A DNA stretch of 64,000 bases, taken from contig OX421961.1 of NCBI GenBank assembly GCA_949128115.1, forward strand, positions 126,607,050 to 126,671,049, written 5' to 3'. The notes under the pieces were generated by a model, which had not been told where the DNA came from, ran no database searches, and saw only the letters and a list, made by a program, of their open reading frames with translations. Below, piece after piece: positions 22,211-29,831 of the stretch (position 1 is the stretch's first letter; each line of letters starts with the position of its first letter). The translations under genes were made by a program, and so were the position numbers. Source of the DNA: Anaspis maculata. Lineage: Eukaryota; Arthropoda; Insecta; Coleoptera; Scraptiidae.

Positions 22211-22218
22211 TATAAATA
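22211..22218 (+). promoter_or_regulatory. TATA-like box upstream of the ATPase gene
   Basis: TATAAATA lies 35-42 bases before the ATPase ATG at 22253, in a short intergenic gap following the upstream AATAAA. Spacing is tight for a conventional leader; it would give a 5' UTR of about 10-15 bases. Confidence 0.4.
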
Positions 22219-22252
22219 TAAAAAATACCAAGGATTTCACTTAGTTGAGAAT

Positions 22253-22945
22253 ATGAAACTGGAAAAGCAAAATCACACACTGCCTGTTACAAACTATGAT
22301 GAAGTTGTTTCAGATATGCAAAATTCCTACACGCACGGTGCGTTATTGGGAGGTTGCAAACGGGGTTTGATAGTTGGCGGAAGCGGTTGCGGCAAAACAA
22401 ATTTGATGTTGAGTTTGTTAGAGCACCCGAACGGCTTGCGATTTCGAAATATTTATTTATACTGCAAAACCCTTCTCCAACCAAAATATTTACACTTGAA
22501 TAAAATTCTAAAACCAATCAAAGAAATCGGATTTTTTGAATTTCAAGATGGAGCAGACGTCATACCACCAAATCAAGCAAATGAGAATTCAGTTATAATT
22601 TTTGACGATGTTATATCATGCAATCAAAATATCATCAGAGACTACTTTAGTTTTGGCAGACATAGAAATATTGATTGTTTCTATTTAGCACAAACATATT
22701 CCTCAATACCAAAGCAATTGGTGAGAGACAATGCAAATTTTCTAATCCTTTTCAAACAAGACACATTGAATTTGGAGCACATATTAAACAATCATGTCGC
22801 ACCGGACATGAGCAGAGAACAATTCAGAGATATTTGTGCACAGTGTTGGCGGGAACCTCACGGGTTTTTAACGATAGACAAAGATTCACCTATAAATAAC
22901 GGGAGATACCGCAGAGGACTTGATTGTTTTATAACAGACATCTAA
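22253..22945 (+). CDS. FtsK/HerA-type (A32-like) packaging ATPase
   Basis: A 230-residue protein. The Walker A motif GGSGCGKT is at residues 42-49 and Walker B VIIFDDV at 114-120, followed by GRHRNIDCFYLAQTY (135-149), the arrangement typical of the genome-packaging ATPases of Polintons, adintoviruses and large DNA viruses. In those relatives it drives DNA into capsids. The length is normal for the family and the frame has no stop, frameshift or missing catalytic residue. The ATG follows a TATA-like box. The next gene starts 18 bases after the stop. An intact ATPase with no capsid gene in the window suggests either a deleted element or capsid genes elsewhere. Confidence 0.88.
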   Translation: MKLEKQNHTLPVTNYDEVVSDMQNSYTHGALLGGCKRGLIVGGSGCGKTNLMLSLLEHPNGLRFRNIYLYCKTLLQPKYLHLNKILKPIKEIGFFEFQDGADVIPPNQANENSVIIFDDVISCNQNIIRDYFSFGRHRNIDCFYLAQTYSSIPKQLVRDNANFLILFKQDTLNLEHILNNHVAPDMSREQFRDICAQCWREPHGFLTIDKDSPINNGRYRRGLDCFITDI

Positions 22946-22963
22946 GAAGCAAGATCATTACCA

Positions 22964-23974
22964 ATGAATGAACGGATAGCACGACAGTTGATCAAGAGCC
23001 GAGCGGCTGTCAGAAAGAAACTTGAAGGTTTACGCTCTGATATAACCCGTATGAGTTTTGAACGTGAAAAAAATTTGGCACCTATCACAAAACCGTTGAA
23101 GGATTTATTGAGTAATATTAAATCAGAAGTGAAAACCCCTCCAACCCCCATAAAAAATGAAATAAAAAATGAAATAAAAAATGAAATTAGTTACAAAGAA
23201 AAGTTCCCCGGTCGCAAAAGTGCTCCTTCATTCTCGGAAGATGTTTTTACCAACGATGATGATGATGATGCTGTTGGCAGCGATATGGAAACTCAGGAAG
23301 ATGATCAATATGTGTCATTGCATGAAATATCCAAACATGAAGAAGTAATGAATGAACATTTAGAGCCGTATAGTGGTTTAGCTAAAGAATATATCAGGAA
23401 TATGATTGGAGATACTGAAAATCAATTTGATCATCAATATGGAATTCGACTAGATTGCTCTACAGAAAAATTCTCTATTGGTAACAAAATAGTACAGTTT
23501 ATTGGTGATGATGTTAAAATTGATGGTGTGACATATAAAGGAACACCCGGTCTGTATGAGTTCCTCTTTAAGAAGGAACCTGGAAACTATACACTCGAAG
23601 ACGAAAGAAATTATAAAGCAATTATGGAACTCTCTAGTGCGGCAAGACAACACTATGATCCTACACATCGCCTAGCCGGAAACGGTGGAAGAAAGTATTC
23701 CATAGTAAAACGAATTTTATCTCAACCAGACATGACACCACGACGTTTCACAACACCCACATCTCTAAACAAACGCTCACGTACCAAGTCAGGTGCAGGA
23801 GCATTTCTTCATTTGAATAATAAAGAAGTAGAATTCATCCCATGGAAAAACCCGAATAAATTGGTCAACAGATTGAGATTGCTGATTGCTGCACAGCATG
23901 CTGGCAATACAGCAGTGGATAATGAAATATTACATATAGTGCAAGAACTCAAACAATCACGCATTATAAAATGA
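22964..23974 (+). CDS. Conserved Polinton-associated protein (DUF8207-type)
   Basis: 336 residues, fully open. The N-terminus (RQLIKSRAAVRKKLEGLRSD) is basic and helix-prone; residues near 60-75 hold a triple KNEI repeat; residues near 85-115 are acidic with a run of five Asp. The C-terminal half contains the conserved block GTPGLYEFLFKKEPGNYTLE followed by YDPTHRLAGNGGRKYSIVKR. I remember this block as typical of proteins encoded beside Maverick-type integrases in arthropods and other animals (I believe it is DUF8207), but I cannot check. The function is unknown; its place between the ATPase and integrase genes suggests a structural or DNA-handling protein. Repeat units of 12 bases (AAAAATGAAATA-type) encode the KNEI run and may vary in number between copies. 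Confidence 0.75.
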   Translation: MNERIARQLIKSRAAVRKKLEGLRSDITRMSFEREKNLAPITKPLKDLLSNIKSEVKTPPTPIKNEIKNEIKNEISYKEKFPGRKSAPSFSEDVFTNDDDDDAVGSDMETQEDDQYVSLHEISKHEEVMNEHLEPYSGLAKEYIRNMIGDTENQFDHQYGIRLDCSTEKFSIGNKIVQFIGDDVKIDGVTYKGTPGLYEFLFKKEPGNYTLEDERNYKAIMELSSAARQHYDPTHRLAGNGGRKYSIVKRILSQPDMTPRRFTTPTSLNKRSRTKSGAGAFLHLNNKEVEFIPWKNPNKLVNRLRLLIAAQHAGNTAVDNEILHIVQELKQSRIIK

Positions 23975-24018
23975 AGTGAAAGCTCAATCAACACGCAGTT
24001 ATATCAGAGACAGTTAAC

Positions 24019-24453
24019 ATGATTGACAAGTTTGGCAGATCACTGGTGCATAAGAAAAAGAGTGATGACTCAGAAAAAGCAATGAAAAACTTAGAACAAA
24101 AGATATCACATCACCAAACTACTACAGATCAATATTTCTATGTAACACTGAATTTTTTTAGTAATACCCTAGGATTTACGGATCCAGACAAAAAATACGT
24201 TTTATATAAATTCTACAATATTCCTGGTTTCAACCATTATGAAATTCCTTTTGAAGTGGTTGAGCTCGTTGACGCAAGCATAACTGCAAAGGTAGGAGTT
24301 GCAACGCTCAATCCAATAACCAATACAATAACTTTTTACGAAGATATCAAAAAGGTCCCGTACGAAAGACGATTCAAATTTTCATTCTATTCTACTAGTG
24401 TTAAAAGTCCACCAACGCTAGTTGCAATTCTTGTATTTAAATGTAAAAGATAA
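24019..24453 (+). CDS. Small beta-rich protein of the cassette
   Basis: 144 residues, open. After a charged N-terminus (residues 1-35) the rest alternates hydrophobic and polar residues in short strands: QYFYVTLNFFSNTLGF, KYVLYKFYNIPGF, YEIPFEVVELVDASITAKVG, NTITFYEDIKK, RRFKFSFYSTSV and LVAILVFKCKR. This pattern suits a single jelly-roll or similar beta sandwich; Polinton minor capsid (penton) proteins are of that fold and about this size, but I see no sequence motif that proves it. The TAA stop shares its last A with the ATG of the integrase gene (TAATG at 24451-24455), so translation of the two may be coupled or they may be separately transcribed. Confidence 0.65.
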   Translation: MIDKFGRSLVHKKKSDDSEKAMKNLEQKISHHQTTTDQYFYVTLNFFSNTLGFTDPDKKYVLYKFYNIPGFNHYEIPFEVVELVDASITAKVGVATLNPITNTITFYEDIKKVPYERRFKFSFYSTSVKSPPTLVAILVFKCKR

Positions 24454-25337
24454 TGTCGGTGAAAAAAGACATTGTTGATGAATTGCATAGACCAGCTCGA
24501 AGAAACTTTAAACGCAGACGAGTGATAGTGAAGGGATTAAGTGATTTACTACAATGCGATCTCGTGGAAATGATACCGTATGCAAGAGTCAACAAGGGTT
24601 ATAGATATATACTTGTTGCAATCAATGTGTTCTCTAAATATGTGTGGGCTATACCTGTTAAACGGAAAAGAGGTGAAGATATCTCTGAAGCGTTGAAAAC
24701 AATTTTTAAGAGATTCATCCCACAAAATTTACATACAGATATGGGGAAAGAATTCTACAATCAAAGTGAAAAAGAGTTATTAAAAAAACACGGTATCAAT
24801 CATTACAACACCTATTCAACAATGAAAGCTTCCGTTGTGGAAAGGGTAAATAGGACCCTCAAAAGCCTTATGTGGAAACAGTTCAGTTTACAAGGCAATA
24901 ATTACAAGTGGCTTGATCTATTACCAAAAGTTGTTAAAAAATATAATGAAACGAAACATAGAACAACTGGCTTCAAACCAAAGGATGTTAATAAAAGCAA
25001 CGAGAAGAAAATTTTGGATGATTCATATAGTTTCATAAAGACTATGGATGTTAGAAAACCGGAGTTTCGAGTCGGAGATAAAGTAAAGGATGAAATCAAA
25101 GGCAAACAAGTACTCAACGAAATAAAAAACGTGAGAATGACTGCAAGAGGTTACCTCCCAAGTGCCGCAGAAATAAAAGGAGCACTGATCAAAACTGGTG
25201 CGATTCAAAAACTAGAAGATGACATCAAAATCAAGGCCCCGAGAGTCACGAATAAGGACCAAAATCAGCTAGCTTTGATAGCACTAAATCATCTTGACAC
25301 CGACAAAATTCTGAAATTGTACGAAGAGTACGAATAG
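24453..25337 (+). CDS. Polinton/Maverick-type DDE integrase
   Basis: 294 residues with a retroviral-type integrase core: first Asp at 36 (LLQCDLVEM), second at 96 (LHTDMGKEF) and Glu at 130 (SVVERVNRTLK), i.e. 33 residues between the last two. The block GYRYILVAINVFSKYVWAIP is typical of the family named after C. elegans F54H12.3. The N-terminal zinc-binding HHCC region is absent or reduced to a basic segment (RRNFKRRRVIVKG), and the C-terminus (FRVGDKVKDEIKGK) resembles only the start of the usual SH3-like tail before diverging, so the end may have been replaced. It would insert element DNA into chromosomes. The frame is intact, and the stop lies about 10 bases from LINE sequence. Confidence 0.9.
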   Translation: MSVKKDIVDELHRPARRNFKRRRVIVKGLSDLLQCDLVEMIPYARVNKGYRYILVAINVFSKYVWAIPVKRKRGEDISEALKTIFKRFIPQNLHTDMGKEFYNQSEKELLKKHGINHYNTYSTMKASVVERVNRTLKSLMWKQFSLQGNNYKWLDLLPKVVKKYNETKHRTTGFKPKDVNKSNEKKILDDSYSFIKTMDVRKPEFRVGDKVKDEIKGKQVLNEIKNVRMTARGYLPSAAEIKGALIKTGAIQKLEDDIKIKAPRVTNKDQNQLALIALNHLDTDKILKLYEEYE

Positions 25338-25345
25338 GCCTAAAC

Positions 25346-27186
25346 AATTGCAGAATACAAAAAAGATATGAAGTTGAGAAATGCTATAGGTGCTGGAAGT
25401 ATGATCATACAAGCGAAGAATGTAAGGAGAAGGACAGGAACGAAAAATGCCGGAGGTGCACCAAAACCGGCCATGAAATAAAAGACTGTGAAGAGACGCC
25501 TTATTGCCCACTCAACGACGACACGTGGCAGGAGAGGGCAGATATGAGACCTTTAGAAAGGCGCTGAGGGAAGCACGTCAACAATAAAAATGCCACACGA
25601 AGCAAAAATAAAGCACAACACCCACAACATGAGGGTGATACAAATTATCACCCAACTGTATGTGGTGGAGACTATGATGAATACATCCAAGATCTAATGG
25701 ACCAGATAAGAGAACATCGAACGCAGCTGGTAATAGCAGGAGATTTCAATGCCAAGTTCCAGGCCTGAGGATCAAAAGTTACGGAAGAGGGGATATCCTG
25801 TCTGAAGTTACTGCAGAAGCAGATCTCTATGTACTCAATGATGGAAAACTGCCGACCTTCTCTAGAAATAAATCAACATCTTTCATAGACATAACTCTAT
25901 CCACAGAAGGACTTCTGAACAGGACTGAGAACTAGCACGTCATGAAGGAAGACAGCTAGAGTGCTCACAACTTCATTCGATTTGATATCACAGAAGCGAA
26001 AAAAATGGAGAGACACTCCAACAAATAATAGAATGTGAAAAAAATCCGGCCGGATATATTGAAAAAGGTCTTCTTCCAACGATTTCATCAAGATAGCGCT
26101 GATACGGATCAATTTACATCCTCATTGGAAGCAGGCTGCAATTCCGTTATGCCACCCTTCCACCCCAAAGGAGGCCGACAGCACGTTTATTGGTGGAACG
26201 GAAGCATTGCAGAGAAAAGAAAGACGTGTCTCAATGCCAAAAGAAAGTTGATGAGAGTAAACACCAGGAAACAAGGAGATGAGTTTGGACGGGAATAATA
26301 TAAGAACGCAAGAAAAGCCTTCGGAATAGAAATCAATCAATCCAAGAGAAAACGCTGGGAGGAACTGTGCAACAAAATAAACGACGATGTATGGGGGTGG
26401 TCGGATTGCACTCCAAGATCTCAAAATAAGGCCAGCTTTGGAAGAACTGGAAATGGGGGAGAGAAAAAAGAAAGTGGAAGACAACTACTCTTCCCACCAG
26501 GAAAAGTAGGACATGGTCAGAGTCCGAAAGCTACGAGATAGATCCACTCACGTTGGAGGAGATCTTGGAAGCGGGACGGAGATTAAAAAATAATAAAGCA
26601 GCGGGGCCGTACAGTGTGCCACCAGAGGCAATGAAGCTGATAGTGCGGGAAGGCCCTGAAGTACCGGTTGGTTTTTTTAGCAAATTGCTTGCAAAAGGCG
26701 AATTTTCCAAAACATGGAAAACAGCAAGACTGGTTCTGCTGCCAAAACGGGGAAAAACTGAAGGAGAACCGAATTACTACCGCCCACTCTGCATGCTAAA
26801 CCGTTCCAGGGGAGTTTTACGAATACATTATAAAGGCCCGATTACAAAAAAAAAACGCTGGAAGAGAAAGGTGGACTTTCCAAGAACCAATTCGGTTTCA
26901 GGAAGGGGCGGTCAAAAGTAGACGCGCTCAAAGCAGTAAAGGACATCGCAGACGAAGCCAGAAAAGGGAAGACCAGGCATACGCGTAAATCATGTACGTT
27001 GGATATAAAAAATGCCTTCAACTCTGCCTCCTGGCAGCTCCGAGGCCGGCTCATACTGGAAGCCCTGACCGAGAAAGGAGTGAGTCCACAACTCAGAGAA
27101 GTTATCATAGATTACCTTGAAGATCGGTCGATCATAATTGAAAGCGGAAATAAAAGGGAACATCTGGAACTGAATCTGAGCAATTA
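25346..27186 (+). pseudogene. Decayed R1/Jockey-like LINE
   Basis: Fragments of one plus-strand LINE in order. First the gag-like ORF1 end with two CCHC knuckles (CYRCWKYDHTSEEC and CRRCTKTGHEIKDC, about 25381-25485). Then an APE-endonuclease fragment (LVIAGDFNAKFQA near 25730). Then the linker VYWWNGSIAEKRKTCLNAKR (near 26190). Then RT fragments: EAGRRLKNNKAAGPYSVPPE (26566), PNYYRPLCMLN, LSKNQFGFRKGRSKVDALKA (frame-shifted) and LDIKNAFNSASWQ with the motif A Asp (near 26999). It ends before the FADD motif. Several stops and frameshifts make it a pseudogene. ORF1 sequence begins right after the Polinton-type integrase stop. Confidence 0.85.
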
Positions 27187-27189
27187 GAA

Positions 27190-28551
27190 ATGTGCTTAAT
27201 TTTGGAAACCGTCAAAAATCTAATATTGAAACTGGAATGCAATCGCGCCTATTGAAACGGTGGTTCCAATTCTTCGATAGAGTCATGATTCATTGAAAAC
27301 TGAAGTTGAAAGAACGAGCAAGGCGGCCACTGGGGAACTTGCAAGAAGTTGAGCTAGCTGAAGGTACTAGGCAGTGATTCGTCAGGACCAAAAAGGGGAC
27401 TACTCTCTCAACGTAGGTCTCAGTTTTTCAATAACTCAGACCACCGCCAAGCATTTCTTTTCTGTAGCTCTCTTGCTCTTATTGCTTCTAATGCCACAGA
27501 CGCCATAATGTTTCGGATAAGTTTAGTGTGAAATTTATCGCGGTAGAGTTACCCACCTGAAATTAGAACACTGCACTGGGCCTAAGTGGGTATGAAATTC
27601 TCGAACGCACGGCGTGACTTTGCCTCCTTGCCATCTGAATCAACCCGTCGCTTAATTTGGTACTCACTTGAGATCAATTAATTTGGGGTTGTCATATATT
27701 TTAATACTTACTACATCTAGTTCTAGGTGTTCCGAAAGATGTGCACTTTTTGAGTAAGTAGACAGCATACTTATTTATAATTAGGCATATCTGAAGCTGT
27801 AAGTGACAACAATGATTCTATTTTAAATCGGTTTAGGACTTAGGTACACATGTTTCTTGGCAAAATAAGCGGTGCTTAGTATACACAAAAACGATGAATG
27901 TTTCCCGCAACAGGAAACAATAACATCCAACTTTACCGATAAATTTTCCGCGCCGTGAAAACGCAGAATGCACAATTTATGCGAAATATCTTGTAGTTCA
28001 AATTTACACTTGGCTCAAAGTGATTGTACTCCTTCACTCCTTGTTCGACAGGACCATTCAGGGGACTCAGGACGGCAATATAACACGCCCCAACCACGTC
28101 TCTATTAACAGATTTAGGGCCGCTTTATGTATTTTGCGCGCTAGCATTCCCAAAACCGCAACCCGTGATTATATCACCATGTTAATTTTGATGGACGTTC
28201 TCTTAGAAATTCATTTTATATTATCCTGGGCACACACACGTACAAAGGACCTGCTCCTGAAGCTTGATGTTTCTGTTCTGCCTTTCTTCAGTCCAATTAG
28301 CAAACGCACATCGTTTCGTTTATTACATTCAAAGATAACGCAGCGAAATTCTAATGCGAATGATGTGATGAAAACGAGGAAAGGAGCAAGAAATTGTGTT
28401 AGGAAAGCTTGAAATGAAAGCATCACACAATGAAAAGAAAACGTAATTTGGGCGCGCTGGCATAGAGGAGTTGCCAGACGACATGATTCATATCACCCTT
28501 CCCGTTTCTTTTCATGTGTGATTAGTTTAGGGGTTACGGCTAAAAAAGATT
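27190..28551. other. Intergenic DNA, no recognised gene
   Basis: A 130-codon open frame (28020-28412) lacks a recognisable domain and is not supported by codon pattern. No repeats or RNA genes were seen. Confidence 0.4.
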
Positions 28552-28878
28552 TCAGCGGGGTTTGGAGTGATAAGGTCCAGTCCGGGCGCCATCAAATAAT
28601 TTATCGCTGCTAACTGTCACGAAAATCTGACCCACAGCACCACCGCTAAACCGTGAGATGGATGAAATGGCTCCCAGATGCTTTTCAGAAGTAGTGGTCC
28701 AGTCTTCACTTTTATTTATTCGATCATAAACTGGCATCAGTGGCCGTCGTTCGTCTGCTTCAAGCATGAAAACTTTTCGAAATTGCGACGAAGCGCCTGT
28801 AATGTATGCAACCAGTAAAACGACCGAAAATTTTAACTTTCGAGCCATAACCAGCGAAAATGAGAAAAGTGCTCCCAT
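28552..28878 (-). CDS. Candidate small secreted protein
   Basis: A 108-codon frame on the minus strand. From the second methionine (28846-28848) it begins MARKLKFSVVLLVAYITGAS followed by SQF, a textbook signal peptide with a basic start, a hydrophobic core and small residues before a likely cleavage site. The mature part of about 76 residues is polar (FRKVFMLEADERRPLMPVYD), with no cysteines and no family I recognise. The upstream ATG at 28878 would only lengthen the N-region. No mobile-element signature overlaps it, so it is the best candidate for a host gene or first exon. I see no clear AATAAA just downstream, so it may splice onward. Transcript evidence would decide. Confidence 0.4.
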   Translation of the reverse strand: MGALFSFSLVMARKLKFSVVLLVAYITGASSQFRKVFMLEADERRPLMPVYDRINKSEDWTTTSEKHLGAISSISRFSGGAVGQIFVTVSSDKLFDGARTGPYHSKPR

Positions 28879-29704
28879 TAAAGGGTAGGAACCCTCTCAT
28901 TCATGATGTGTTTGCTTATTAATATATTCGTATACCCATACGCTTTCGCCAGTAAACAGCTCTCGAGCGTGCCTTTAAAATTAATTAAGTACACGACCCA
29001 CCTTAACACTGGGTGTCTGCACCGAGGCTTTCAAAAATAAAACTTGCAGGTGTCCCTGCGTACTGCGTACCTATACCTATTTGTAGAAATTATGACTTCG
29101 CTAGAACGGCACATCTGCTTTGATCAAGCTGAAACCAATTAACGCGTTGTGCGTATGCTTTATCATTATTTCCGTAATTATTATTTCGAATTTTAATATG
29201 AGGGAATAAAGGGGTGTGCGTGATGCTGTTGATGATGGAAATGAAGGCTCCGCGTCAACTGCAGGCATCGCGACGACACTTCTTTTATTATTATTAATTT
29301 CCAACCAATATATCACGGAAGAGCATGAGGTTCACGATAATAGCATAATTTACCAGGCGGTCCCTTTGTTCCGGGCGTATAATATGTAAATGTCGATACA
29401 TAAAAAGAGAATTATGGTAGCGTTTCCGGCCGCATCATCGTCGCTTTGTGGGGAGCGAAACGCGGGTTTTTTTGGCAAATTCCACCTCATTTAAAAAACA
29501 TGGGTGGAATTGGTGGATTTTGCAAAGTTTAATATGCCAATGATCGCATCTCGAAGCGCCTCATCAAAAGGAGATGAAATGATATAGTTACGTCTTAGCT
29601 ACGTATACCTCATCGTCAAAAGCACCTAAAACGCGCGGGCGGATCTCCTCCGACTTGAAATCTAGACCTCAGTTCGTGGCTCCAGTCGAACTTATCATAT
29701 GCTA
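28879..29704. other. Intergenic DNA upstream of the candidate gene
   Basis: Possible promoter region of the minus-strand secreted-protein frame; ATATATTAATAA-type AT-rich sequence lies near 28920. No motif is strong enough to annotate. Confidence 0.3.
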
Positions 29705-29831
29705 GTTTTCCTACTATATTTGTCAAACTTTTTTCTCGTAAAGCTAGTTTTACAATCATGTTCAGCGATTTTAAAGCCTCACTCTTCACTTAAAGCTTTT
29801 TTACCGTTCACTCTCTCACTCACTATGTATA
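29705..29831. repeat. 127 bp target-site duplication, left copy
   Basis: Identical base for base to 32029-32155 (starts GTTTTCCTACTATATTTG, ends CACTCACTATGTATA). It flanks the LINE insertion at 29832-32028 directly, so it is the duplicated target. Confidence 0.95.

Larger units (their letters stand above)
21726..25337 (+). mobile_element. Compact Polinton/Maverick-type gene cassette
   Basis: Five open genes on one strand with virus-like packing: a two-exon gene, an ATPase, a conserved accessory protein, a small beta-rich protein and a DDE integrase, separated by 114, 18, 44 and -1 bases. ATPase plus integrase is the diagnostic pair of Polintons. A protein-primed DNA polymerase, a cysteine protease and a major capsid protein are not in the window, and I found no terminal inverted repeats. 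The right side abuts a decayed LINE within 10 bp of the integrase stop; the left side is a minisatellite. It is either a deleted copy that kept intact genes or a smaller element type. Confidence 0.75.

Noticed and set aside
22964..23150. Minus-strand ORFs opposite the Polinton-type genes
   Set aside because: Short shadow frames without any motif; the plus-strand frame is the conserved one.
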